Shown here: positions 1-8,599 of the stretch, in pieces | Position numbering within the stretch: position 1 is the first letter of the stretch | Layout: each line of letters opens with the position of its first letter | Assembly (NCBI GenBank): GCA_965656085.1 | Contig: CBFHJA010000020.1 | Location: 13,717 to 77,716, forward strand | Source: Aliishimia sp965656085 | GTDB taxonomy: Bacteria > Pseudomonadota > Alphaproteobacteria > Rhodobacterales > Rhodobacteraceae | Direction of reading: 5' to 3' | Length of the DNA: 64,000 nucleotides | Notes under the pieces: generated by a model | What the model was told of the DNA's origin: nothing | Database searches by the model: none | Seen by the model: the letters and a program-made list of their open reading frames with translations, nothing else | Translations under genes and position numbers: made by a program

Positions 1-1469
1 CGCGTATAGACAGGGGCGGCCCCCGCCCCGGGCCAATGCACGGATACGTGTTCCGTCGTGTCACTATAGGCCAGCGTGCCGCCGGTCTGGTCATGGGACA
101 TCACCAGATAGGACTGCATCTGTGTCATCGCCCCCGAATAGCTCAGCGCGGCCGTATCGATCCCCGATTGCAGCCCGGTGCCCAAGGTTTTCAGCGCGCC
201 CAGCCGTGTCTGCATGTCGGGATAGGCCGAGACATCGGCGCAGAGCACATCTTCGAGAAACAAGAGCGGCGGGTAGATCGTGGCAAAGGGGCCGGGCGCG
301 GTGCCGTCTTCGATCAGCATGCCATGTTCCAGCACCTGCTCGTCGCCCATATCCACGCGGACGACACCCGTGATGCAGGGGCCGGGCCTGTAGGCCGGTC
401 CCTCATCCGGGTGGTGCGTGCCCGCGCCGATGCTGTAAAGCGCCTTGGGGGCATCGGGGTTTCCGCTGCTGCCGGGCAAGTTGGCACCCATCCCGAAGGC
501 CAGTGCATCGCCATTTGTCGAGAACCGCGTCCCGAGCGCCTTCGAGAGCGTGAGGTCCTGCGACGCGGCGGCGGAGCGATACAGGATCTCGGTGCTGCCA
601 AGCGCGCCGGCGGCCAGAATGACCATATCGGCGGTGAGGTCCTGTGTTTCTTGCCCTTCCATTGGTTTGGTGCGGTCCAGCACATTGGCTGTCCACCCCG
701 TCCCCTTCGGAGCGATGGTGTGCAGTTCCGCCTCCGTCACGATCGTCGCGCCATGGCTCTGGGCATGGGGCAGGTAGTTCATCAGCAGCGTGTTCTTGGC
801 CGAATAGTTGCACCCCGAGCAGCAATCGCCGCACAGGTTGCAGGCCTTTTGCTGAAAGCCAAACGCGTTCGGCCCGTCCGCAAAGGTCACGTTGATCTCC
901 GCGCGCTGAAAATCCTGCTCCATGGCCTTGGCGCTTTGTTCCAGAGCGGTCAGCTTGTTCAACTGGATGTGGTCCGGCAGGGTGGTGGCGCCCAGATTGG
1001 TTTTGACCTGTTTGAAATACGGGGTCAGCGCATTGGTGCGCGGGCCATCCTCGGAATCGCAGGGCTGATAGGCTGCGGGCCAGCCGGTGTCGAACACCCG
1101 CATGTCCGGTTCGATCGACACGCCGGCATTGACCAGCGAGCCACCGCCCAGCCCGTTGCCGAGGATCACATGCACCTCGGAATTGACGCGCAGCTGCATC
1201 ATGCCGTTGGCGTCCGCGTCGAGCGCCCCATCGCGCTCGGTGAATACCGTGAACTGCGCGCGGGCGCTGGTCAGATCGGTGGGATATTCGCTCGGAATGA
1301 TCTCCTTGCCGCGTTCCAGCACGCAGACGGACTTGCCCGCCGCAGCCAGACGCGACGCCGCGATGGAGCCGCCATAGCCCGAGCCCACGATGATCACATC
1401 GAAATGCCGGGCCGTGAGGTCGTCCAGATGGATCGACAGCGGAAAGTCCAGCGGGGTTCCATCAGCCAT
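1..1469 (-). CDS. GMC-family FAD-dependent oxidoreductase, C-terminus cut by window edge
   Basis: The frame opens with ATG at 1469 and runs leftward without a stop to position 1, so about 489 residues are visible and the C-terminus lies outside the window. A dinucleotide-binding fold begins at residue ~24 with GSGYGGS (29-35), followed by the FAD-binding ERGKE segment and a GNGLGGGSLVNAG stretch typical of glucose-methanol-choline oxidoreductases of the cholesterol-oxidase-like branch. Around residue 210 is a cysteine cluster (CNLCGDCCSGC) followed by AKNT, which is common in this subgroup; whether it binds anything is unknown. The substrate cannot be read from the sequence. An alcohol or sterol-like substrate is the family expectation. 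The start overlaps the stop of the metallophosphoesterase by one base (TGATG), so the two are translationally coupled. The codon pattern matches its neighbours. Confidence 0.85.
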   Translation of the reverse strand, partial: MADGTPLDFPLSIHLDDLTARHFDVIIVGSGYGGSIAASRLAAAGKSVCVLERGKEIIPSEYPTDLTSARAQFTVFTERDGALDADANGMMQLRVNSEVHVILGNGLGGGSLVNAGVSIEPDMRVFDTGWPAAYQPCDSEDGPRTNALTPYFKQVKTNLGATTLPDHIQLNKLTALEQSAKAMEQDFQRAEINVTFADGPNAFGFQQKACNLCGDCCSGCNYSAKNTLLMNYLPHAQSHGATIVTEAELHTIAPKGTGWTANVLDRTKPMEGQETQDLTADMVILAAGALGSTEILYRSAAASQDLTLSKALGTRFSTNGDALAFGMGANLPGSSGNPDAPKALYSIGAGTHHPDEGPAYRPGPCITGVVRVDMGDEQVLEHGMLIEDGTAPGPFATIYPPLLFLEDVLCADVSAYPDMQTRLGALKTLGTGLQSGIDTAALSYSGAMTQMQSYLVMSHDQTGGTLAYSDTTEHVSVHWPGAGAAPVYT

Positions 1470-2941
1470 CACCCGGTACTCCTGTGCTGGGCGTGGGCGG
1501 GCGTCGGCAAATCGCCCACGAATTCCAGAGTGAAGCTCTGTTTGACCCGATAGGCGCGGGCGGCTTCGTTGGAGAAATCCTGCCAGAGTTGTGCAAGGGC
1601 GGGCTGGGCGATTGCCGCCTCCAGCGCCTGGGCCAGCGGGTTGGCCGATGTCGTCCCGTCCGCCGTCGCCACCCGGACCGGCGGCGGCGCGGTCGGCGTG
1701 GTCTCCTGATCGGTCTGTGGCACGTTTGCCAGCCGGAGCGAGGCGGTGTTGAGCGCGTCGTCCACGAACACCGCCGCCGGACCCAATCGCGTGCCGAACA
1801 TGGGCGTGTCCAGATCCCAGCCGCCGGTGTTGTAGACCGCCGCCGGGCGGTCCAGCCCGGGCACCGCGACCCGGCTTTCGAACGGCTTGTGGGTGTGGCC
1901 GAAGATGAAGGTCAGGTCTTCGAGTTTGCCGGACACCTTTTCATCCGCGATCTGGCCCATCACGGTGTGGGCTATGTAGTCCCGCAACCCGGTCCGGCCA
2001 TCCTCGCCCAGTACCTCCTGATAGCTGAACCGCTCCATCTGGCCGTAATTGCCCAGCGTCGCATCCACCACGGTCTTGGCGGCGGCCTCGGTCCACCGGC
2101 GCGACATGGCCGTGTGCGGCAGCGGCAGGGCGGCGGTCATCTGCTTGAGCAGGATCCCGGCCAGCTTGTGATCCAGCCGAATGTTGGCGCTGCTGGTCAA
2201 GAGCAGGTGATAGCTTCGGGTGATCTCGGCCCCGAGCTGTCCGTTGTCGCCATCCACCGACCACACGAAGTCGATCCAGCTGGCATTCAGCCCCTCCAAT
2301 GTCTCGGCATCCCAGCTGATGTCCTGCGTGTCCTCCAGCGCCATCAGCAGGCGGGACATCGTCCGGTACATGCTTTCGATGAAATGGCCGTGATGCAGCA
2401 CCACGATGCGTTTCTTGTCGGAGGAGACCAGCCCCATATTCGGGTAATAGGTGGTCGACCCCTCGAACCCGGCCCCTTGCAGCAATTGGTCGATCTGCAT
2501 GCTGCGCGGCTGGCTGGCGGGCGGGTCGAACGCGCGTGTGGTGTGCCCAAAGCTCTCCGCACCCGAGGCGCTGACCATATGGGCAAAGCGCGACGCGGTC
2601 CAAAGCTCGTGATCGTGATTGCCGGGCAAGAAGACAAAGGGCCCGAAATGGTCTGGGCCCTGTTCGGTCTTCAGAGCGTCCAGAAGCTGGTTGAACGCGG
2701 CGATGGCGGCCCGCGGCGTGCCCAGCGACATATCGAAGATATCGCCGAGCAGCACGACCGTGGGCTTCTGCGCAGCACCGGGGTTCAGCGCCTCTGCGGT
2801 CGCCACGAAGGCCTTCGCAAAAGCGTTGCGCAGCGGATCGGCGGTCTGTGCGCCCTGTCCGATGTCAGGCGTGTCCGTCAAAATGGATGTGGACGCGCCC
2901 AGATGCAGATCGGATAGGCAGATATGCGTCAGTTGGGTCAT
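1469..2941 (-). CDS. Calcineurin-like metallophosphoesterase
   Basis: This is a 490-residue protein with the full metallophosphoesterase motif set: DLHLG (residues ~11-15), GDIFD, GNHDHE, HHGH and GHTHKP near the C-terminal third. These motifs build a dinuclear metal site for phosphoester hydrolysis. I start it at 2941 (MTQLTHICLSD) because the fold begins at once there; the frame extends seven codons upstream to 2962. The length is large for the family, with a helical insert between the GNHD and GHTH motifs. No signal peptide is visible, so it is probably cytoplasmic. It is coupled by a one-base overlap to the GMC oxidoreductase and separated by 162 bp from the soxG end, so this pair may form its own transcription unit. 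The phosphoester substrate is not predictable. Confidence 0.85.
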   Translation of the reverse strand: MTQLTHICLSDLHLGASTSILTDTPDIGQGAQTADPLRNAFAKAFVATAEALNPGAAQKPTVVLLGDIFDMSLGTPRAAIAAFNQLLDALKTEQGPDHFGPFVFLPGNHDHELWTASRFAHMVSASGAESFGHTTRAFDPPASQPRSMQIDQLLQGAGFEGSTTYYPNMGLVSSDKKRIVVLHHGHFIESMYRTMSRLLMALEDTQDISWDAETLEGLNASWIDFVWSVDGDNGQLGAEITRSYHLLLTSSANIRLDHKLAGILLKQMTAALPLPHTAMSRRWTEAAAKTVVDATLGNYGQMERFSYQEVLGEDGRTGLRDYIAHTVMGQIADEKVSGKLEDLTFIFGHTHKPFESRVAVPGLDRPAAVYNTGGWDLDTPMFGTRLGPAAVFVDDALNTASLRLANVPQTDQETTPTAPPPVRVATADGTTSANPLAQALEAAIAQPALAQLWQDFSNEAARAYRVKQSFTLEFVGDLPTPAHAQHRSTG

Positions 2942-3103
2942 GCCAACCCCCCAATAAAGCAAGGACGTGACACGAGCCCCCCACCGAGCAGCCTATGCAA
3001 TGACCTTACGGAATGCCAGTTATAATTGTAGCTTCATGTCCAGCCGCCGGGCCGCGGTGCGCATCCATGCGGCCCTGCGCCCGCCCGGAGCGGCACACCT
3101 GTT

Positions 3104-3616
3104 TCAAGAGCCGTGCGGCATCTGCAAATGAATATGCGCCAACAGCGCCTCGGCATGACCGCTGGCGACATGGATGCGAAACCTGTCTTCCGCCTCGATC
3201 CGGTAGAGAAAGACCCCCAGACCAAAGAGCAGCCGCGCGGCCGATTTCGACGGCACATCCAGACTGAGCTCGGCCCCGCGCTGCAGAACCCCGAAGGCGC
3301 GCGCGCCGCTGAGGTCGAACACCGCATAGGCATCGCTGGCATCGGACACCGCGCAGTTGGTCTCTTCGTGCCACCCGTCCGTCATCTCCGGCCCGTCCAC
3401 CACCAGAACCCGGTCACGGCGCAGGGCGATGGCATAGGGCGCGGCGGGGGCAAGTCCCGGCCAGCCCACGACGGGCCACTCGGTCTGCGCCAGAACGCCG
3501 GGGCCCGAGATCAGCGTTTGCCGCGTCAGGTCCACCTGCGTCAGCACGAGCCCGTTGGCCCTGACGGTGTCTGCCAAAACCGCAGGCGCGTCCCATTTCG
3601 CGCTGTCGTCACGCAT
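3104..3616 (-). CDS. soxG: Sarcosine oxidase gamma subunit
   Basis: This 170-residue protein is the last gene of the sox set. Its ATG (3616) lies eight bases inside the end of soxA, the usual overlap for this pair. The sequence (MRDDSAKWDAP... to ...HIHLQMPHGS) follows the small gamma subunit of heterotetrameric sarcosine oxidase, a fold related to the GcvT/YgfZ family. The subunit has no cofactor of its own and helps to assemble the alpha-beta core. The C-terminal part (CAVSDASDAYAVFDLSGARA...) corresponds to the conserved section of the gamma family. A longer frame starts upstream at 3994, but that part only shadows soxA in another frame, so I reject it. Identification rests heavily on gene order, since gamma subunits diverge strongly. 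Confidence 0.88.
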   Translation of the reverse strand: MRDDSAKWDAPAVLADTVRANGLVLTQVDLTRQTLISGPGVLAQTEWPVVGWPGLAPAAPYAIALRRDRVLVVDGPEMTDGWHEETNCAVSDASDAYAVFDLSGARAFGVLQRGAELSLDVPSKSAARLLFGLGVFLYRIEAEDRFRIHVASGHAEALLAHIHLQMPHGS

Positions 3617-6407
3617 GAAGACGCCCTCCCTCGGGATCGAACGCGCAGGGCGGGCAGATCGTGGCCGTGCGGGTGTCGCCCAAATGCCAGACCGAGAGGG
3701 TCTCGCCGATCCGGTCGCCGCCGTTTTCGACCAGCGCCAGAGCGATGGGGCGGCCCAAGGTCGGGCTGTCATAGCTCGACGTGACATAGCCGACCGACCG
3801 GGGCGGGGTGCCTTCGACCAGATGCGCGCCGGTGGGCAAGGCCGTGTCTCCGGCCTCGACCGAAAGCCCGACCAGCATCTTGCGCCGCGCGCCGCCGGCC
3901 TTGTCGCTGTGCAGGCTGCGATCGCCGATATAGGCGGCTGTCTTCTTTTGCCTCGGGCCGTCAAAGCCCAGATCGTGCGGCATGGTCTCGCCATCGGTGT
4001 CTTTGCCGATCATGATATACCCTTTCTCGGCCCGCAGGATCGACAGCGCCTCAACGCCGATGGGGGCCGCGCCGTGGCGCTCTGCCGCCGCGATCAACTC
4101 CGTCCAAAGCGCGCTGGCCTTGCTGCGGCGGATCGACAGCTCGAAACTGACATCGCCGGTAAAGCTGACCCGCGCAATCCGCAGCGGGGTGTGCCCATAG
4201 CGCGTCTCGCGCAGGGTCATATGCGGAAACGCGGTCGCAGACAGATCAATCTCCAACGCCAACTCCGCCAGAATCTCGCGCGCTTTTGGCCCCGCAACGG
4301 TCAGTGTCGCCCAGTGCTGCGTCAGATCATGCACAAAGATCCGGTCGGGATCGTTCCCGTCCTGCCGCCACGCCTCGAGATGCGTGCGCACGCTGTCCAC
4401 ATGGCTCGATGAACAGGAGATCACGAAACGGGTCGCGTCCATTCGCGCAATCACCCCGTCATCCATCACGCTGCCGCCCTCGGTCAGCATGAAGCCATAG
4501 CGGATATGTCCGGGCTTCAGGGTGCGGATTGTGTTGTAGTAGACGAAATTCACGAAGGCCTCGGCGTCCGGTCCCATCACCTCGATCTTGCCCAGCGGGG
4601 AGGCGTCGAACAGCCCGGCGGTGCTGCGCGCGGAGAGCACCTCTTGCCGGATCAGCGCTGCCGCGTCGCCCGCGCCATACCAGCCGGGGCGCAGCCAGCC
4701 GCCATATTCCCCTAGTGCCGCGCCAAGCGCCCGGTGTTCGGGCTCCAGCGCGAGGCGTTTGAGCGGATGCCAAAGCTGCCCGCCATGAGACCCGTGATAG
4801 ATCTCGACCGGCACCGGCACGAAAGGCGGGCGAAAGGTGGTGGTTCCGACCTCCGGCAGGGGCCGCCCTTGGATCGCGGCCATGGCAGCCAGCCCCGCCA
4901 TGTTCGACGTCTTGCCCTGATCGGAGGCCATGCCCAGCGTGGTGTAGCGCTTGAGATGCTCGACCGAGACATAGTTTTCCCGCGCGGCCAGTTCGACATC
5001 CTTCAGCGTCACATCATGCTGAAAGTCGATCCATTGCCGCCCGGTGCCGCCCGGTTCCGGCCAGAGCGGCGTGAGATGGTAGTCGGTGGGCGCGGACTGC
5101 GCCTCTGCCGCCCCGGCCCCTATGCTGCGGGCCTCCTCCAGCGCCGCGTCCAGATCGAACGTGCCATTGGCCGCGCCGATGGCGGTCATGCCCTCGGGCG
5201 CGGTACCGGGCAGGAAGGCCTGCCGCTGCGCGCACCATGTCAGCTTGCCGCCCGCGTGCCGCCACAGGTGAACGAGGGGCGTCAGCCCGCCGGAGACAAG
5301 CACCGTATCGGCCGCATGGCGATGCGCGCCTTGCACGAGGCCCTTGACCTGTTTGCGGCCAAGCGCACGCAGCGGCCCGCCGGTTGGCGTCAGCCGCTGA
5401 ACATCCGCCCCGGCCTCCGCCAGCCGCGCCAGCTTGGCATCGGCAAGGCTGTTATTGGACACAGCCGCGATCTTCTGACCGACCAGCACCCCGTACCGCG
5501 CGAGATATTCGCAGGCCGCGTCGATGGTCATCACGCCGGGCAGGTCGTTCTGGGCAAAGGTGATCGGCCTGTCGAGCGCGCCCGTGGCCAGAACGATCCG
5601 TGCCGCGCGCATCCGGGTGAGGCGCGGGGCGGTGCCGAAGGCGCCGTTTTGCACCAGCCCGACCATGCCGTGATCGTAGATGCCAAAGGCGGTGGTGGCG
5701 GTCAGAACGCGCCCGCCGGCCGCTTCCAGTGCTGCGGCTTGCTGCGCGACCCAGTCCTGCGGGGGCAGGCCCTCGACCGCAGGCACCTGATGGAGCCCGC
5801 CGCCCAGCACGGGGTGATCGTCCACAAGCACCACCTCTCGGCCCGCTTCGGCAGCTGCACGGGCGGCCGCAAGGCCCGCGCCCCCACCCCCGATCACAAG
5901 CATATCGCAATGGTCAAAGACCTGATCCGAGCTGTAGTCGTCCAGAACGTCACGGCTGAGTGCGCCCAGCCCCGCCATCTTGCGGATCATCGGCTCGAAG
6001 AGATGCCAGTCGGGCCACATGAAGGTCTTGTAGTAGAACCCCGCACCAAGCCAGCGGTGGAACAGGTCCAGCCCGCCCTTGATGTCGAACCGCGCCGAGG
6101 GCCACGCGTTCACCGCGCGGGCCTGCATCCCCGCCACAAGCGGTGTCGTGGTCGCGGGGCAGTTGGGAAAGCTGCGCCCGTTCAGCGACACGCCCATGAT
6201 CGCATTGGGATCATCCACCCATGCGCCAAGCGGCCCGCGCGGGCGGTGATACTTGAAGCTGCGGCCCATGATGCGCACGCCATTGGCCAGCAGCGCCGAG
6301 GCCAGCGTGTCGCCGTCGAGCCCGTCATAGGCTCTGCCGTCGAAGGTAAAGCGCAGCGGCTTGCCGGGATCGACAAGGGCAGCGCGTGTCGTGCGCCGCG
6401 CGGTCAT
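3609..6407 (-). CDS. soxA: Sarcosine oxidase alpha subunit
   Basis: This 932-residue large subunit oxidatively demethylates sarcosine to glycine together with SoxB, D and G, passing the methylene group to tetrahydrofolate and electrons to oxygen. Visible parts, in order: an N-terminal 2Fe-2S-ferredoxin-like domain without cluster cysteines (~15-95, with KYHRPRGPLG), an NAD-binding Rossmann segment (IGGGGAGLAAARAA, ~170), a second nucleotide-binding part with the NDLPGVMTIDAACEYLARYG signature, and a C-terminal GcvT-like folate-binding half (~550 onward, including SFTGDVSFELS). The start at 6407 gives an ATGA overlap with the soxD stop and removes 50 unlikely residues encoded further upstream. 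The end overlaps soxG by eight bases. Length and layout are normal for the family. Confidence 0.95.
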   Translation of the reverse strand: MTARRTTRAALVDPGKPLRFTFDGRAYDGLDGDTLASALLANGVRIMGRSFKYHRPRGPLGAWVDDPNAIMGVSLNGRSFPNCPATTTPLVAGMQARAVNAWPSARFDIKGGLDLFHRWLGAGFYYKTFMWPDWHLFEPMIRKMAGLGALSRDVLDDYSSDQVFDHCDMLVIGGGGAGLAAARAAAEAGREVVLVDDHPVLGGGLHQVPAVEGLPPQDWVAQQAAALEAAGGRVLTATTAFGIYDHGMVGLVQNGAFGTAPRLTRMRAARIVLATGALDRPITFAQNDLPGVMTIDAACEYLARYGVLVGQKIAAVSNNSLADAKLARLAEAGADVQRLTPTGGPLRALGRKQVKGLVQGAHRHAADTVLVSGGLTPLVHLWRHAGGKLTWCAQRQAFLPGTAPEGMTAIGAANGTFDLDAALEEARSIGAGAAEAQSAPTDYHLTPLWPEPGGTGRQWIDFQHDVTLKDVELAARENYVSVEHLKRYTTLGMASDQGKTSNMAGLAAMAAIQGRPLPEVGTTTFRPPFVPVPVEIYHGSHGGQLWHPLKRLALEPEHRALGAALGEYGGWLRPGWYGAGDAAALIRQEVLSARSTAGLFDASPLGKIEVMGPDAEAFVNFVYYNTIRTLKPGHIRYGFMLTEGGSVMDDGVIARMDATRFVISCSSSHVDSVRTHLEAWRQDGNDPDRIFVHDLTQHWATLTVAGPKAREILAELALEIDLSATAFPHMTLRETRYGHTPLRIARVSFTGDVSFELSIRRSKASALWTELIAAAERHGAAPIGVEALSILRAEKGYIMIGKDTDGETMPHDLGFDGPRQKKTAAYIGDRSLHSDKAGGARRKMLVGLSVEAGDTALPTGAHLVEGTPPRSVGYVTSSYDSPTLGRPIALALVENGGDRIGETLSVWHLGDTRTATICPPCAFDPEGGRLHA

Positions 6408-6670
6408 TGCCCGCCCCCTCGCAGCGCTTTGCTGCCCAGCACATCCATCGTGACGCTGTCGCGCTCCAGCACGAACAGTTCCGAACAGGTCAGATGCATC
6501 CACACTTCGCGCACCGGGCCTTTCTCGTTGCGCTGCGCGTAGAGATAGCCGGACCAATCGGCGGCGGTGACATCGCCGGTGGTGTCGGGCCGGACCTTGC
6601 CAAGCTCACCGGCAAAGTGGAACTCGGTCTCGTTGCGGGGGCCGCAAAAGGGGCAGGGGAAGACTTGCAT
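6404..6670 (-). CDS. soxD: Sarcosine oxidase delta subunit
   Basis: This 88-residue protein is the zinc-binding small subunit of heterotetrameric sarcosine oxidase. The N-terminus MQVFPCPFCGPRNETEF gives the first two zinc-ligand cysteines (CPFC), and HLTCSELF supplies the later ligands. The mid-segment (GYLYAQRNEKGPVREVWMH) is the most conserved part of the family. It lies between soxB (9-base gap) and soxA (4-base ATGA overlap), the standard B-D-A-G order. The downstream extension ends in LGSKALRGGGQ. Identification is secure from motif, length and position. Confidence 0.95.
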   Translation of the reverse strand: MQVFPCPFCGPRNETEFHFAGELGKVRPDTTGDVTAADWSGYLYAQRNEKGPVREVWMHLTCSELFVLERDSVTMDVLGSKALRGGGQ

Positions 6671-6679
6671 GTGACGCTC

Positions 6680-7930
6680 CTAATGCGCGATGCCCGAGGC
6701 CGCGCCTTCATCGATCAGGTGCCCGGTCTCGAAGCGCGCAAGGTCGAAGGGGCGGCTGATCTCGTGGTGCTGCCCGGTGGCGAGGATATGGGCGAAGAGA
6801 TACCCGCCCGCCGGGATGGCCTTGAACCCACCTGTGCCCCAGCCGCAGTTGAGATAGAGCCCGTCCAGCCCCGAGGGTCCGAGAATGGGCGAGCTGTCGG
6901 GCGTCACATCCACGATGCCCGCCCAGTGACGCAGCAGTTTGACCGAGGCGAGCGCGGGCATCATCTCGACCAGCCCGGCGAGCACGGTTTCCTGCATCGG
7001 CATGTTGCCGCGCTGCCCATAGGAGGGGATGCGATCCAGCCCGCCGCCGATCACCAGCCCGCCCTTGTCGGACTGGCTGAGATAGGTACCGAAGGGCGGG
7101 CAGAGCACGACCGTGTCCAGAACCGGCTTCAAAGGCTCGGATACGAAGGCCTGCAACGCGTAGGAATTGATCGGCAGATCGCGCGCCGCCATCTTGGCGA
7201 TGACCGACGAATGCCCCGCTACCGCCGCGCCCACGGCACCGGCCCGGATATCGCCCTGCGACGTATGCACCCCGACGCAGCGCCCACCCTCAAGGATCAG
7301 GTCCAGAACCTCGCAGTTCTGGATAATGTCGACCCCGAGCGCATCGGCGGCCCGCGCGTAGCCCCATGCCACCGCATCATGCCGCCCGGTGCCCGCACGC
7401 GGCTGCACCACGCCGCCATGGATCGGATGGCGCATATCCGCGCCGAAGTTCAGCAGCGGGACCCGCTTGCGCACCTCTTCACGGCTGAGCAATTCGGCAT
7501 CCACCCCGTTGAGCCGCATCGCGTTCACCTGCCGCGCGGCCATCTCCATCTCGGGCTCGGAATGGGCGGTGACGATCATGCCGCGTTGCGAGAACATTAC
7601 GTTGTAGTTGAGCTCGCGCGACAGGTTTTCATAGAGCTGGACCGACAGGTCATAGAGCGCGGCGCTTTCGGGGTAAAAATAGTTGGAGCGGATCACGGTC
7701 GTGTTCCGCCCGGTGTTGCCGCCGCCCAGCCAGCCTTTCTCGACCACCGCGATATTGGTCACACCGTGGGTCTTGGCCAGATAGTAGGCGGTCGCCAGCC
7801 CATGCCCGCCCGCGCCGATGATCACCACATCATAGGCGGGCTTGGGCTTGGGCGTGCGCCATGCCTGACCCCAGCCAGCATGGCCGCGCAGCCCTTCACG
7901 GAACAGGCGCAAGGCGGAATAGCGGGTCAT
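6680..7930 (-). CDS. soxB: Sarcosine oxidase beta subunit
   Basis: This 416-residue flavoprotein carries the site where sarcosine is oxidised; in this family it binds FAD non-covalently and FMN through a histidine. The FAD fold is seen as VIIGAGGHGLATAYYLA (~35-51), followed by EKGWLGGGNTGRNTT, the hallmark of SoxB. A GRHDAVAWG segment lies in the region of the FMN-linking histidine, though I have not aligned it to a structure. The C-terminal YLNCGWGTGGFKAIPAGG motif closes the active site. I start at 7930 (MTRYSALRLFREGL) because this gives the normal family length and an ATGA overlap with the TetR gene; the longer frame to 8221 is a shadow of that gene. SoxD follows after nine bases. Confidence 0.95.
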   Translation of the reverse strand: MTRYSALRLFREGLRGHAGWGQAWRTPKPKPAYDVVIIGAGGHGLATAYYLAKTHGVTNIAVVEKGWLGGGNTGRNTTVIRSNYFYPESAALYDLSVQLYENLSRELNYNVMFSQRGMIVTAHSEPEMEMAARQVNAMRLNGVDAELLSREEVRKRVPLLNFGADMRHPIHGGVVQPRAGTGRHDAVAWGYARAADALGVDIIQNCEVLDLILEGGRCVGVHTSQGDIRAGAVGAAVAGHSSVIAKMAARDLPINSYALQAFVSEPLKPVLDTVVLCPPFGTYLSQSDKGGLVIGGGLDRIPSYGQRGNMPMQETVLAGLVEMMPALASVKLLRHWAGIVDVTPDSSPILGPSGLDGLYLNCGWGTGGFKAIPAGGYLFAHILATGQHHEISRPFDLARFETGHLIDEGAASGIAH

Positions 7931-8598
7931 CGCAGGTTCAGACCTTCCACGAAGGCGCGGAAATCGGCGACCACCTCGGCATCCGGCTCGACCCCGGTGA
8001 ACCCGCGCAGATAGCCTTCGAGCCGCGCCATCCGCGCCTCCATGGGCTCGCGCAGTTCCAGCGCGTGATAGCCGAGCTGCATAAAGTAGAGGATGCGCGC
8101 GCGGGTGTCGGCATCGGCCTTTGAGTAGCCGAACCGTTCGAACATCGACGCGACCGCTGTCAGCCGCGCGGCATCGGCCCCGTCGATACGCTGGCGCACC
8201 GCCCCGTCCCGCCGCGACCACTCGCGGATCGCGAAATCAAGGCCGCGATCGAACAGATCGGGGTCGATGAAGCAGCGAAAGAAATTGCACACGCCTTCGG
8301 TGATCGAACGGGCCGGTGCCCGGACCATCTCGATGACGGTGCGCGTGTTGCGGTTCTCCCAATCGTCCAGCAACTCGTCGAGCAGGTGCTTGCGGCTCTT
8401 GAAATAGCCATAAAAACTGGAGCGCGACACTTCCAGCCTCGTGCCGAGCGCCAGAACCTTGACCTCGGCCACGCCTTCGCTCACCAGCACGTCGCGGGCC
8501 ACGTTCAGCCAGTCCTCGCGCGTGACCTTGATGTGACCGACCAGCGGGTCCTTGTCGGGGTCATCGCGGTGCAACAGGGGGGTGACGCGTGCGGTCAT
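7927..8598 (-). CDS. TetR/AcrR-family regulator inside the methylamine operon
   Basis: This is a 223-residue regulator. The helix-turn-helix lies at about residues 25-75 (TREDWLNVARDVLVSEG... LEVSRSSFYGYFKSRKHLLDELL), a clear TetR DNA-binding domain with the SxSxFYxYFxSRxxLL pattern. The C-terminal half is helical and would bind the effector. Its ATG is one base after the stop of the methyltransferase gene (TGA-C-ATG), and its stop overlaps the soxB start, so it is made only as part of the operon. The likely targets are the two palindromes in the divergent promoter region at 12629-12677. Its effector may be betaine, dimethylglycine or sarcosine; this is an inference from context only. The frame continues upstream to 8922, but that part shadows the preceding gene. 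Confidence 0.9.
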   Translation of the reverse strand: MTARVTPLLHRDDPDKDPLVGHIKVTREDWLNVARDVLVSEGVAEVKVLALGTRLEVSRSSFYGYFKSRKHLLDELLDDWENRNTRTVIEMVRAPARSITEGVCNFFRCFIDPDLFDRGLDFAIREWSRRDGAVRQRIDGADAARLTAVASMFERFGYSKADADTRARILYFMQLGYHALELREPMEARMARLEGYLRGFTGVEPDAEVVADFRAFVEGLNLR

Positions 8599-8599
8599 G

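Noticed and set aside
800..850. Iron-sulfur cluster site in the GMC oxidoreductase cysteine cluster
   Set aside because: The cysteine cluster is common in this oxidoreductase subgroup, but I know of no firm evidence for a cluster, so I do not call it.
36..1553. A 505-codon plus-strand frame over the left end, and a similar one at 1484-2917
   Set aside because: They are antisense to the GMC oxidoreductase and the metallophosphoesterase, whose motifs are intact on the minus strand.
3006..3374. A 122-codon minus-strand frame overlapping the end of soxG
   Set aside because: It lies in another frame of soxG and the gap after it, without ribosome site or family resemblance.
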